A stretch of 64,000 nucleotides of DNA from Phaseolus vulgaris (taxonomy: Eukaryota; Streptophyta; Magnoliopsida; Fabales; Fabaceae). A program made the position numbers and the translations under genes. The notes under the pieces were generated by a model that saw only the letters and a program-made list of their open reading frames with translations, made no database searches and was not told the DNA's origin. Position 1 is the first letter of the stretch, and the number at the start of each line of letters is the position of its first letter. Of this stretch, positions 44,212 through 57,794 are shown in pieces. Location: contig NC_023758.2 of assembly GCF_000499845.2 (NCBI RefSeq), forward strand, positions 9,580,619 to 9,644,618, read 5' to 3'.

Positions 44212-45393
44212 TGTTGCTGTCGGTTGACCTGGGTCGTCTTTATGCGTGGCTTGTCCTCACGAGCTAGGGGACCTTCGTTCTGCTCCGTCTGTGAGTACCT
44301 GAAAAGAAGTGAACAAAGGGGCTCCCTCGCGGCCGTTTGAACTCCAACGATCAAGTCAGTTAACGAGAAACATCAAAGGGTGACGCACCCCCGTGTAGAA
44401 CACTGTGACTGAATGCTCTAAGGGTGGTTGGAAACTATACTGAATAACTGAAACTGTGTTGCCCTAATCGTCTTGTGCGCACAGTGGGTACGCAGCGAAA
44501 ACAACTAGGGTTTGTGCTCTGTGTAATGCTGCGAGAATTAGGTCAAAACTCGGATCCCTTTTCAAATGCCCCCAGGTCCCTTGTTATACATCTCTCGTGT
44601 TTAAAACGCGTTAAAGCGCATTGAAAGCGTATAAAAATATTCCTTGGAACGTTCGAATCTTAACTGAATTAACGCGTACCTCGGCAAGCTTTCACTGAAA
44701 CATTTAATGAGCACATGCTTATTGCCAAGTGCTCTTTTGACTTGATCGTTATTCTACGCAGAGGGTCCCTCAGTGCCGCAACCCAACTTAGGGTTATTCC
44801 ATTGCGTGAGCCCTCTTTCCTCGAAGTGCTTCTGGCACGTAGGGTGACTTCCTGGGTGCCAACTCATGCGCCCCAACCTCTAGTCACTCACCCCGGGAGT
44901 GTGTCTACCTTCCTCTTGCACCATGCACCTGGTTCACCCCTGAGCATGACCCTCTCATGGGTCGTATCTGTTCCGGGGGTCTCCCTTAGGTGGCACGGGT
45001 ACTTCACGAGTGAGGTTACTCCCTACTGGTACTAGAACTATGGCCTTGAAGCCACCTTTCTCTTCTCTTCATTGCTGTTCTGAGCCATCGGGGCCCGAGA
45101 CTTCCTCACGGTGTTGCCCCCTCCATGGTCTTTCCTACCTATAGGTATCGGAGGGTAACACCATCGATGTCGTAACTTGACTGTTTCTGAACCTGGCGAC
45201 GCCTTTCTTGGGCGACGCTCTTGCGAGGCGACGCCTTTCTTAGGGGACACCTTTGCGAGGTGACGCCCTACCCTGGCGATGCCCCAAGCGGTCAACCTGT
45301 TGACTTTCTTTCCCTTCTTTGGGGCCCTCGAGCGGTCCCACCATGTTTTGACTTTGACTTTGACTTTTGGTCAACGCCCCGGGACGATACACA
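44212..45393 (-). repeat. E6 3' LTR
   Basis: 1182 bp. The minus-strand ends are TGTGTATCGTCCC and ...ACCGACAGCAACA, aligned with the E1 and E3 LTR ends. GC-richer than its surroundings. The E3 LTR fragment (27991-28422) is the same family. Confidence 0.85.
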
Positions 45394-46103
45394 AGCCCCC
45401 TAGTCTTGAGCTGATAACTTGTTTTCAGCGAAAAGACTAAGGCTTCGCCCTATTGTCCACGTGGCATTCTGATGATGTGTCATTCTCTGATCAGCTGACG
45501 TGACATTCTCTGTACGACGGATGTGACATGCCTTCGAGTGTTCTGACGAGGTGACCTTTTCTGAGCTAGAAAGTTGACGCTTTGGGTCATGCCCTCATCT
45601 CTTCACACGTGGCTCAATCGCACGGCCAGCGCTTGGTGCCCTTTGCGCTTCAAGTTAGCGCTTAATCCTTCGACACGTGTGCGATCCAACGGCTGAGGGT
45701 GTGCGTCGCTAGCGCTTCTTCGAGTTAACGTTATAGCCTTTCAAAAAATGCGCGCTTAGAGCACTGTTTCATCACTTCTCATTTCTCTCATACTGTTCAC
45801 CTTCTTCTCCGAAACTCTCTCTGCATTCTTTCTTCGCACCCCACTCTTCGTTAACGTGATCACTCAAAGGTATGATTTTTCTTCTTTGATGACTCCTTCT
45901 CTTTACTGTGTTGCCCTTGTAACTGCTTGGGACTGTTTATATTCTCTGCATTTCTGTGTTCTACTTGTTTTCTTCGTTTTTTCCCGGTTCTTCTCCTTTC
46001 CGCGTGGGTAGGATTTTCCTAGGGTTTTCTTCCCCCTTTGCTTCTTCGAGCCCTCTTTGTTGAACCTTTGCCTTTTCTTATTTCTTCAGCTCTTCATCCA
46101 TCC
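45394..46103 (+). other. E6 region between LTR and antisense gene
   Basis: Starts with the purine tract (minus strand AGACTAGGGGGCT). No ORF. Contains tandem-like cacgtggc/acacgtg motifs (45462, 45607, 45675), G-box-type elements that could act as a promoter for the antisense gene; the E1 counterpart also has ccacgtgtcg (about 21770). Confidence 0.5.
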
Positions 46104-48580
46104 ATGGCGCGAACAAAAATAACTCTCAATCCCCCTCCCCCAAGTGCTCACTACAAGGCCCTCTATTCATGGGCTTCCGAAGAGCTATTGAACGAATGCA
46201 CCAAACTGACCATCGTTGAAGACGTAGAGAATCACCTGGGTGACTTGCGGTTGTACAACTTTAACTCCTTCTGCAAAACCCACGATTCTCATATCTCTAT
46301 TCGCCATGGCACCCCTGGGGAGCCAGTTTGTGTGGATGACAGGTCCAATGGGGGAAAGCCTTTCTTTTTCCTCTACCAAGCGGTATTCAAATGCATTGGT
46401 CTGCGCCTCCCAGTCACACCCTACGAGAGGGAGCTGCTCACAGAGGTCAAAGTTGCCCCTGCCCAACTACATCCGAACGGCTGGGCCTTCGTAAGGGCCT
46501 TCCAAATCTTGTGTGGGTACCTGGGCATCCCACCATCAGTGGATGTTTTCCTCCACTTCTTTGAAGTAAAAAAGCAAGGGAAAAGTCTCTGGGTGAGCTT
46601 TTCCGGGGTTGCTGGCAGGATCCTCTTCACCCTCTTCCAAAACTCCTTCAAGGGTTGGAAGGGCAACTTCTTCAGGGTGTGTTGCGCCAAGCACGACCCT
46701 ACAGCCCTGGATGGCTTTCCCTTGTATTGGACGGAGAAGCCCAATCCCACCAAACCCAAGTCTCTGGAAGAGTTGGCCTCTGTTGATAGGGAGGTCTGCA
46801 TGGCGTTGGCTGGCTTGAAAGTCATATTCCACACCCCAACATTGATTTCACGCGAATTTAAGGCCAACGGCCTTTTTGCATACTTTGGTAGGGAGTCTCG
46901 CCCTTTACTTTTTCTTCATATTAGATTCTTAGTCGTGCTTCTCTCCGATTATTGTGATCAATGTTTGTCTGTTCTAATCTCCATGTGTGCTGTTGCTTTG
47001 TAAATTTACTTAAGTAGTAGAATTGAATCATGTGCCTGGTTCTGAGTTCAAATATTGATTCCATGCTTTTATGTATCGCCATATACATTTGATACTTCCC
47101 CCCTAACTAACCTTTGTTGCTTGTTTGTCTTGGTGCAGCATCGGTGATGGATTCTGCAACAAGGGCTGAATTGGCTAGGTCCTTGAAGGCTCGCCTTGGC
47201 GCGCAGTCTGCAAAGGGTGGCGCCTCCAGCACCTCCCTCCTTAAGTCCAATCCACTGGGAACATCACTACCATCTCATTCCTCCGAAACACCCGATTCTC
47301 CATATTCCCACCAAACACTAAACTCCCCGCTCACATCATAAACACCTTCCATAGCCCAAACACCCCATTCTCCTCCATCACTTCAAACACCTAGCTCACC
47401 CCCTCCCATTGTTGCAGTCCCTCTGGCTGTAGCTAGCGTCCCTTCCACCGCCCCTCTTGACAAAGGGAAGAGGGTGCTCACTGTTTCCTCCGAGGACGAC
47501 GACTCGGATGTAGGGCCTGCCTACAAAAGAAGGAGGACCAACCGGGTCGTCCACTCGCGCTCTCCTACACCTCCACATGGGGGATCCATGAGGGACAATC
47601 CCCTTAGCGCCATGTCTCCCCCATGCCAATCAATCCAAGATGAAGGGGTAGTGGAGTCCATGCCCTTACCAGCACCAATACCAACACCACCTCCACCATC
47701 AACAACAACACCAACACCAATCGCCCCAACAACCACCCCAGGACTCATACCAATTCCCCCTCCCATCATGCAGCTGATGAGGGGTTTTAATGATAAAACG
47801 TCGCCAGGTGAACCTTCCGCGGTCCCACGGTCAGAGGGCATGCCTTACTACATGGGTGCCTTCTTGGTCGTGGCCCTTGAGTGGCGTGCCCAAGCTAAAT
47901 CCAAAGCTGTCGAGGCACGTGCGCTTCAATCCCTCCGACAGGAAGTAGCTGCCCTGAAGGAAGAGAAGGAGAAATTGTGCCGCAGTTGGGCGTGCCAGGA
48001 AGAGGCCTACAAAGCCTCTTTGAGAGATGCCTGAGAGTCCAATGCTGAAGCCTGCAAGCGGCTCACTGAGCTTCTTGAACAGCTAGCGTCCCGTTAGTCC
48101 AAGATCGTCGCCCTTGAAGCGGCGATGCGAACCTCCGAGGCACAACAGAAACTACTTGCTGATCAATGTGATGCCCAGGGGCAATCGCTGGAGAAGACCG
48201 AGGGGGAGCTAGCTGAGAATATGGACAAACTCAACCTTCTTCAAACCGAGCATGATCAGTTTCAGACTGAACTGAACAGGCTTCAAGTGGAGAAGGAAGC
48301 TCTTGAGAAGCAGCTAGCCTCTGGCGACTCCACGATTGAAGAGCTGGAGAGGGCAAGGGGGGAGCTCATTGCAGAGAAGGAAACTCGAGACTCCACCATT
48401 GCAGAATTGGAGAAGGCAAAGGGGAAACTTATTGACAATATGGCCGATACCTTTGCAGAGGGATTCAAGGAGGCTCTGGCTCAAGCTTCTTGTGAAAACC
48501 CGGGAATCGACATCTCCAACTGCACCCCTCTCAACCATATAGTCGATGGGAAGGTCGTTCCCCTCGACCTTGGGGATTGA
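46104..48580 (+). pseudogene. E6 antisense two-exon ORF (Transposase_28-like)
   Basis: Antisense gene of the Tat element, role unknown. Exon 1 (46104-46887) starts MARTKITLNPPPPSAHYKAL and holds the conserved domain (IGLRLPVTPYERELLTEVKV, NGWAFVRAFQILCGYLGIPP). Intron 46888-47138 (251 bp) has a G/GTAGGG donor and a TTGGTGCAG acceptor preceded by a T-rich tract; joining keeps the frame. Exon 2 reads SVMDSATRAELARSL, a proline/serine-rich region, a basic patch (YKRRRTNRVV) likely to be a nuclear signal, and a long coiled coil, ending HIVDGKVVPLDLGD at TGA 48578-48580. In-frame stops at 47339-47341, 48032-48034 and about 48094 disable it. The C-terminal (I/V)VDGK(I/V)VP motif is shared with E1. 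Confidence 0.8.
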
Positions 48581-50219
48581 ACTCCACTTATTAACTTCAT
48601 TTGTAAATTTGTATTTTCTAACACTTGCTCTGTAATTCTGACACTTAACTTCATTTAAATGTTTATTCGAGCTTTATTTTTACATCCTCGTGTACTTGTA
48701 GCTTCTCTGTTTTATTGCTTGCTTTACTAAATCAAAGGCGTAATTGGTACTTACTTTCGATGCATCGCTTCTTCGCCTTGTCTTTAACTCTTTAGGTAGC
48801 ACGTGACCTTCTCTTACCCTTCCCCTCTGAGTCGCGATGCATACCCTTCTCCTGATCTTTCCACTTAGAACCCCACTTGGCCTTTCTATCTGCGAGGAAT
48901 CTTCCTCATGAAGGCGTCGCCTGCCTCGTCATTGCCCAAAGGCAAGGGAGGATTTTAACTTTGCGTATTTTCCTTGTCTCTGATAACTCATGGTTTTATG
49001 CTTCTCTTTCTTACTTTTCGAGTTTCTTTTTCCCTCTGAACTTGTAAAATCTTCGCCCTGCTTCTTACTTACCTCATCGCTTTAGGATGAAAAGGGGAGT
49101 CTCTTCTTTTTTGGCCTCGACATCGCTCAAAGGCGTGGGGGACTTATCCCAACTGTACTGGGTATCTATGCTCGAGGAGAGACCCGCTCTGGGTGTCCTC
49201 AGTGTGTCACTGGGTATCTACGCTCGAGGAGAGACCTGCTCTGGGTGTCCTCAGCGTGTCTAAACACTTTGGGACAAAAGTCGCGCTCTAGTGAAAGGTC
49301 TATACAATAGTACCGTATCGTTCATGGAGTGTCTAAAGCAACAGGGCAACTTAGCCCTTATCATTTTGCGTTTGGTGCCCACGCCTGAGAAAAGGCCTGC
49401 TACAGCAACGCCGTATCGTCCTCAGGGTGTCTGAAAACACCAAGGCGAAATGTTCTGAACATCAGACACTGGGCTAGCTGTTCATACCTGAGAAGGGGGC
49501 GTTCCGAAGGAATCCCTTAACCCCTACTCAAGGACTAGGCACCCAGATTCTAGCTTACATCTATCGTCTGATACCGGGGCCAGCTATTCATACCTGAGGA
49601 GGGGGCGTCCCGAAGGAATCCCTTAACCCCTGCTCAAGGACTAAGCGCCCGGGTTTTTAACTTATGTCTAACATCTGATACCGGGGCTAGCTATTCATAC
49701 CTGAGAAGGGGGCGTCCCGAAGGAATCCCTTAACCCCCGTCTCAAGGACTAGACGCCCGGTTTTTCAGCTTATACTGATATCTGGTATTGGGGGCTAACT
49801 ATTCATACTTGAGGAGGGGGCGTCTCGAAGGAATCCCTTAACCCCTACTCAAAGACTAGGCTCCCAGATTTTTAACTTGTACTCAACATACCTGTTATCT
49901 TGCTTCGCATCTGACTCCCGCTTCTTTATCTGGCGATGCCTTCTTCTGGCGACGCCTTGTTCTAGTGACGCCTTATTGTGGCGTTGCTAACTTGGCGACA
50001 CCTTATCTTGGTGGCGCTACATTTTTTTACGGCGCCTTACCTTGGCGACGCCTTATCTTGACGACGCCATACCTTGGCGATGCCTTATCTTGGCGACGCC
50101 TCATCTTTGTCTCTGTTTCTTTGATCTATGATCTTTGATCTTACAAGAAAGGGAAAAACTAGGGCAGAAATATCTTAATTTTTTTTTCTCTATTTGGGTG
50201 ACCTCATTAAAAAACCCTC
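48581..50219. repeat. E6 non-coding region with three minisatellites
   Basis: About 49150-49260: a ~60-bp unit twice (tatctacgctcgaggagaga). About 49470-49880: four copies of a ~107-bp unit (gggggcgtcccgaaggaatc; starts near 49471, 49579, 49686, 49793). About 49930-50105: short repeats around cttggcgacgccttatc. No gene seen. Position matches the minisatellite region of E1. Confidence 0.8.
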
Positions 50220-53200
50220 AAATGTTCTGTATAATAATAGTTTAAAAGTATCTTAACTTTTGAAAAAAAGCATATTACATAACTTAATGTTTGCAACTTG
50301 TTCTTTTCGCTATTAATTGATTGAAAACACTTATGATATCTTTGAAAACCAATTTCATGTGATAAAATTGTGTTTTGAAATGTTTAATATTTCTTTTACA
50401 ATCTTAGTCTATTGAATTATTTAAACACTTGTGAATATCTTTGAAAAAAAATTTCATGTGTTAAAATTGTGTTTTCATATGTTTAATATATTTTTTACAA
50501 TCTAAGGTCTGTTAATTAATTCAAAAACTTATGATACCTTTGAAAAACCATTTCATGTGTTCAAATTATATTTTGATATGTTTAATACTTCTTTTACAAT
50601 CTAAGCTCTATTAATTGATTTAAACACTTATAATATCTTTGAAAAACAATTTCATCGGTTAAAAATGTGTTTTCATATGTTTAATACTTCTTTCAATTAA
50701 AATCTAAGGTTTTATAACCTAGGAAACTATAAGAAAGTGAATGTTCTGTATAATAATAGTTTAAAAGTATCTTAACTATTCAAAACAAGCGTATTACTTA
50801 ACTAAATGTTTGCAACTTGTACTTTTCGCTATTAATTGATTGAAAACACTTATGATATCTTTGAAAACCAATTTCATATGTTAAAATTGTGTTTTGATAT
50901 GTTTAATATTTCTTTTACAATCTTAGTCTATTGATTGATATAAACACTTGTGAATATCTATGAAAAAGAATTTCATGTGTTAAAATTGTGTGTTCATATG
51001 TTTAATATATTTTTTACAATCTAAGGTCTGTTAATTAATTCAAACACTTATGATACCTTTGAAAAACCATTTCATATGTTCAAATTGTATTTTGATATGT
51101 TTAATACTTCTTTTACTATCAAAGGTCTATTAATTGATTGAAACACTTATGATATCTTTGAAAAACAATTTCATGTGTTAAAAATGTGTTTTCATATGTT
51201 TAATATTTCTTTTACAATCTTAGTCTATTGATAGATTGAAACACTTAGGATTATCTTTGAAAAACAATTTCATGTGTTAAAATTGTGTTTTCATATGTTT
51301 AATATATTTTTTACAATCTAAGATCTCTTAATTGATTCAAACACTTATGATACCTTTGATAAACAATTTCATGTGTTCAAATTGTATTTTGATATGTTTA
51401 ATACTTCTTTTACAATCTAAGGTGTATTAATTGATTGAAACACTTATAATATCTTAGAAAAAGAATTTCATGTGTTAAAAATGTGTTTTCATATGTTTAA
51501 TACTTCTTTCAATTACAATCTAAGGTTTTATAATCTAGGAAACTATAAGAAAGTGAATGTTTTGTATAATAATAGTTTAAAAGTATCTTAACTAGTGAAA
51601 ACAAGCATATTATTTAACTTAATGTTTGCAACTTGTTCTTTTCGCTATTAATTCATTGAAAACACTTATGATATCTTGGAAAACCAATTTCATGTGTTAA
51701 AATTGTCTTTTGAAATGTTTAATATTTCTTTTACAATCTTAGTCTATTGATTGATTGAAACACTTGTGAATATCTTTGAAAAACAATTTCATGTGTTAAA
51801 ATTGTGTTTTCATATTTTAATATATTTTTTACAATCTAAGGTCTGTTAATTGATTCAAACACTTATGATACCTTTGAAAACCATTTCAGGTGTTCAAATT
51901 GTATTTTAATATGTTTAATACTTCTTTTACAATCTAAGGTCTATTAATTGATTGAAACACTTATGATATCTTTGAAAAACAATTTCATGTGTTAAAAATA
52001 TGTTTTCATATGTTTAATACTTCTTTCAATTACAATCTAATGTTTTATAACCTACGAAACCATAAGAAAGTGAATGTTCTGTAAAAGAATAGGTTAAAAG
52101 TATCTTAACTGTTGAAAACAAGCGTATTACTTAACTAAATGTTTGCAACTTGTTCTTTTCGCTATTAATTGATTGAAAACACTTATGATATCTTGGAAAA
52201 CCAATTTCATGTGTTAAAATTGTGTTTTGAAATGTTTAATAGTTCTTTTACAATCTTAGTCTATTGATTGATTGAAACACTTGTGAATATCTTTGAAAAA
52301 CAATTTCATGTGTTAAAGTTGTGTTTTCATATGTTTAATATATTTTTTACAATCAAAGGTCTGTTAATTGATTCAAACACTTATGATACCTTTAAAAAAC
52401 CATTTCATGTGTTCAAATTGTATTTTGATATGTTTAATACTTCTTTTACAATCTAAGGTCTATTAATTAATTGAAACACTTATGATATCTTTGGAAAACA
52501 ATTTCATGTGTTAAAAATATGTTTTCATATGTTTAATACTTCTTTCAATTACAATCTAAGGTTTTATTACCTAGGAAACTATAAGAAAGTAAATGTTCTG
52601 TATAATATTAGTTTAAAAGTAACTTAACTATTGAAAACAATCTTATTATTTAACTAAATGTTTGGAACTTGTTCTTTTCGCTATTAATTGATTGAAAACA
52701 CTTATGATATTTTTGAAAACCAATTTCGCTTCTTAAAATTATACTTTGATATGTTTAATATTTCTTTTACAATCTTCGTCTATTGATTGATTGAAACACT
52801 TATGAATATCTTTAAAAAACAATTTCATGTGTTAAAATTGTGTTTTCATATGTTTAATATATTTTTTACAATCTAAGGTCTGTTAATTGATTCAAACACT
52901 TATGATACCTTTGGAAAACCATTTCATATGTTCAAATTGTATTTTCATATGTTTAATACTTCTTTTACAATCTAAGGTCTATTAATTGATTGAAACACTT
53001 ATGATATCTTTGAAAAAAGAATTTCATGTGTTAAAATTGTGTTTTCATATGTTTAATACTTCTTTGAATTACAATCTAAGCTTTTATAACCTAGGAAACT
53101 ATAAGAAAGTGAATGTTCTGTATAATGATAGTTTAAAAGTATCTTCACTATTGAAAACAAGCGTATTACTTAACTAAATGTTTGCAACTTGTTCTTTTCG

Positions 53201-56200
53201 CTATTACTTGATTGAAAACACTTATGATATTTATTGAAAACCAAATAATGTCCTAAAATTGTGTTTTGAAATGTTTAATAGTTCTTTTACAATCTTAGTC
53301 TATTGATTGATTGAAACACTTGTGAATATCTTTGAAAAACAATTTCATGTGTTAAAATTGTGTTTTCATATGTTTAATATATTTTTTAGAATCTAAGGTC
53401 TGTTAATTGATTCAAACACTTATGATACCTTTGAAAAACCATTTCATGTGTTCAAATTGTATTTTGATATGTTTAATATTTCTTTTCAAATCAAAGGTCT
53501 ATTAATTGATTGAAACACTTATGATATCTTTGAAAAACAATTTCATGTGTTAAATATGTGTTTTCATATGTTTAATACTTCTTTCAATTACTATCTAAGG
53601 TTTTATAACCTAAGAAACTATAAGAAAAGGAATGTTCTATAATATAATATTTTAAAAGTATCTTAACTATTGAAAACAAGCGTATTACTTAACTAAATTT
53701 TTACAACTTGTTCTTTTCGCTATTAATTAATTGAAAACACTTATGATATCTTTGAAAACCAATTTCATGTGTTAAAATTGTGTTTTGAAATGTTTAATAT
53801 ATGGTCTGTTAATTGATTTAAACACATATGATACCTTTGAAAAACTATTTCATGTGTTCAAATTGTATTTTGATATGTTTAATACTTGTTTTAAAATCAA
53901 AGGTCTATTAATAGATTGAAACACTTATGATATCTTTGAAAAACAATTTCATGTGTTAAAATTGTGTTTTGATATGTTTAATAGTAATTTCATTTACAAT
54001 CTAAGGTTCTATAACCTAGAAAACTATAAGAAAGTGAGTGTTTTATATAATAATAGTTAACAAGTATCTTAACTATTGAAAACAGGCATATTATTTAACT
54101 AAATGTTTGCAACTTGTTCTTTTCGCTATTAATTGATTGAACACACTTGTGATATCTTTGAAAACCAATTTAATGTGTTAAAATTGTGTTTTGGTATGTT
54201 TAATATTTGTTTTAAAATCTTAGTCTATTGATTTATTGAAACACTTCTAAGTATCTTTGAAAAACAATTTCATGTGTTAAAATTGTGTCTTAATATGTGT
54301 AATATATTTTTTACAATCTAAGGTCTGTTAATTGATTCAAACACTTATGATACCTTCGAAAAACCATTTCATGTGTTCAAATTGTATTTTGATATGTTTA
54401 ATAGTTCTTTTACAATCTAAGGTCTATTAATTGATTGAAACAGTTATGATATCTTTGAAAAACAATTTCATGTGTTAAAATTGTGATTTGATATGTTTAA
54501 TAGTTCTTTCATTTACAATCTAAGGTTTTACAACCTAGGAAACTATAAAAAAGTGAATGTTCTGTATCATAATAGTTTAAAAGTATCTTAACAATTGAAA
54601 ACAAGCGTATTACTTAACTAAATGTTTGCAACTTGTTCTTTTCGTTATTCATTGATTGAAAACACTTATGATATCTTTGAAAACCAATTTCATGTGTTAA
54701 AATTTTGTTTTGATATGTTTAATATTTCTTTTACAATCTTAGTCTATTGATTAATTGAAACACTTCTGAATATCTTTGAAAAACAATTTCATGTGTTAAA
54801 ATTGTGTTTTCATATCTTTAATATATTTTTTACAATCTAAGGTCTGTTAATTGATTCAAACACTTATGATACCTTTGAAAAACCATTTCATGTGTTCAAA
54901 TTATATTTTGATATGTTTAATACTTCTTTTACAATCTAAGCTCTATTAATTGATTGAAACACTTATAATATCTTTGAAAAACAATTTCATCTGTTAAAAA
55001 TGTGTTTTTATATGTTTAATACTTCTTTCAATTAAAATCTAAGGTTTTATAATCTAGGAAACTATAAGAAAGTGATTGTTCTGTATAATAATAGTTTAAA
55101 GGTATCTTAACTATTCAAAACAAGCGTATTACTTAATTAAAGGTTTGCAACTTGTACTTTTCGCTATTAATTGATTGAAAACACTTATGATCTCTTTGAA
55201 AACCAATTTCATATGTTAAAATTGTGTTTTGATATGTTTAATATTTCTTTTACAATCTTAGTCTATCGATTGATTGAAACACTTCTGAATATCTTTGAAA
55301 AATAATTTCATGTGTTAAAATTGTGTGTTCATATGTTTAATATATTTTTTACAATCTAAGGTCTGTTAATTGATTCAAACACTTATGATACCTTCGAAAA
55401 ACCATTTCATGTGTTCAGATTGTATTTTGATATGTTTAATACTTCTTTTACTATCAAAGGTCTATTAATTGATTGAAACACTTATGATAACTTTGAAAAA
55501 CAATTTCATGTGTTGAAAATGTGTTTTGATATGTTTAATACTTCTTTTAATTACTATCTAAGGTTTTATAACCTAAGAAACTATAAGAAAGTGAATTTTC
55601 TGTATCATAATAGTTTAAAAGTATCTTAAATATTGAAAACAAGCGTATTACTTAACTAAATGTTTACAACTTGTACTTTTCGCTATTAATTGATTGAAAA
55701 CACTTATGATATCTTTGAAAACCAATTTCATGTGTTAAAATTTTGTTTTGTTATGTTTAATATTTCTTTTACAATCTTAGTCTATTAATTGATTGAAACA
55801 CTTGTGAATATCTTTGAAAAACAATTTCCTGTGTTAAAATTGTGTTTTCATATGTTTAATATATTTTTTACAATCTAAGGTCTGTTAATTGATTCAAACA
55901 CTTATGATACCTTTGAAAAACCATTTCATGTGTTCAAATTGTATTTTGATATGTTTAATACTTCTTTTAAAATCAAAGTATTGAAACACTTATGATATGT
56001 TTGAAAAACAATTTCATGTGTTAAAATTGTGTTTTGAAATGTTTAATTGTTATTTCATTTACAATCTAAGGTTTTATAACCTAGGAAACTATAAGAAAGT
56101 GAATGTTCTGTATCAAAATAGTTTAAAAGTATCTTAACTATTGAAAACAAGTGTATTACTTAACTAAATGTTTACAACTTGTTTTTTTCGCTATTAATTG

Positions 56201-57604
56201 ATTTAAAACACTTATGATATATTTTAAAACTAATCTCATATGTTAAAATTGTGTTTTGATATGTTTAATATTTCTTTTACAATCTTTTTCTATTGATTGA
56301 TTGAAACATTTGTTAATATCTTTGAATAACAATTTCGTGTGTGAAAATTGTGTTTTCATATGTTTAATATATTTTTTACAATCTAAGGAATGTTAATTGA
56401 TTCAAACACTTATGATACGTTTGAAAAACCATTTCATGTGTTCAAATTGTATTTTGATATGTTTAAAACTCGTTTTAAAATCAAAGGTCTATTAATTGAT
56501 TGAAACAGTTCAGATATCTTTCAAAAACAATTTCATGTCTTAAAATTGTGATTTGATATGTTTAATAGTTCTTTCATTTACAATCTAAGGTTTTACAACC
56601 TAGCAAAACTATAAGAAAGTGAATGTTCTATATAATAATATATTAAAAGTATCTTAACTATTGAAAACAAGCGTATTACTTAACTAAATGTTTGCAGCTT
56701 GTTCTTTTCGCTATTAATCGATTGAAAACACTTATGATATATTTGAAAACCAATTCCATGTGTTAAAATTGTGTTATGATATGTTTAATATTTCTTTTAT
56801 AATCTTAGTGTATTGATTGATTGAAACACTTGTGAATATCTTTGAAAAACAATTTCATGTGTTAAAAGTGTGTTTTCGTTTGTTCAATATATTTTTTATA
56901 ATCTAAGGTCTGTTACTTGATTCAAACACTTATGATACTTTTGAATAACCATTTTATGTGTTCAAATTGTATTTTGATATGTTTAATACTTCTTTTACAA
57001 TCTAAGGTCTATTAATTGATTGAAACACTTTTGATATCTTTGAAAAACAAGTTCATGTGTTAAAAATGTGTTTTCGAATGTTTAATAGTTCTTTCATTTA
57101 CAATCTAAGGTTTTATAACCTAGGAAACTATAAAAAAGTGAATGTTCTGTATCATAATAGTTTAAAAGTATCTTAACAATTGAAAACAAGCGTATTACTT
57201 AACTAAATGTTTGCAACTTGTTCTTTTCGTTATTCATTGATTGAAAACACTTATGATATCTTTGAAAACCAATTTCATGTGTTAAAATTTTGTTTTGATA
57301 TGTTTAATATTTCTTTTACAATCTTAGTCTATTGATTAATTGAAACACTTCTGAATATCTTTGAAAAACAATTTCATGTGTTAAAATTGTGTTTTCATAT
57401 GTTTAATATAATTTTTACAATCTAAGGTCTGTTAATTGATTCAAACACTTATGATACCTTTGAAAAACCATTTCATGTGTTCAAATTGTATTTTGATATG
57501 TTTAATACTTCTTTTACAATCTAAGGTCTATTAATTGATTGAAACACTTATGATATCTTTGAAAAGCATTTTCATGTGTTAAAATTCTGATTTGATATGT
57601 TTAA
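50220..57604. repeat. Satellite ST2, higher-order repeat with 519-bp period
   Basis: The marker cgctatta/cgttatt occurs at 50308, 50827, 51643, 52160, 52679, 53199, 53718, 54124, 54643, 55162, 55681, 56189, 56709 and 57228. Most intervals are 517-520 bp; exceptions are 816, 406 and 508. Each higher-order unit has four ~103-bp submonomers (around caatttcatgtgttaaaatt) and one distinct ~105-bp segment (ggttttataacctaggaaac to the marker). AT-rich, no coding potential. The period is close to the 528-bp khipu satellite known from common bean, but I cannot confirm identity. Confidence 0.92.
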
Positions 57605-57794
57605 CACAGCTAGCTTCACCTAGTATGGTGAGCTATTTTTCTCCCCCTTTGGATTCATCAAACAGCATATAAGCATAGGGAATAAAGGGATATAAAGCAG
57701 AAACCATAATCATAATAGTCCAGAAAATGAAAACCAAATTGTTCAGCATTACAGAAACTTGAAACCTGATAAAGAAAGCATTAAAAACAGAAAA

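Larger units (their letters stand above)
44212..50219 (-). mobile_element. Tat-type Ty3/gypsy element E6, 3' portion
   Basis: In minus orientation: non-coding 3' region with minisatellites, antisense gene (so on the plus strand), purine tract (45394-45406) and 3' LTR (44212-45393). The gag, pol and 5' LTR are absent: satellite ST2 starts at 50220, near the point where pol should end. The phrase ttgggtgacctcattaaa (50194-50211) matches, in reverse complement, E1 just after integrase (about 17010). Inserted into the copia LTR of copy 2. Confidence 0.85.

Noticed and set aside
52268..53177. Short plus-strand frames in ST2
   Set aside because: Repeated satellite units give the same short frames by periodicity; no conserved protein.
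50220..57604. Firm naming of ST2 as khipu
   Set aside because: Only the unit length is close; I cannot compare sequences here.
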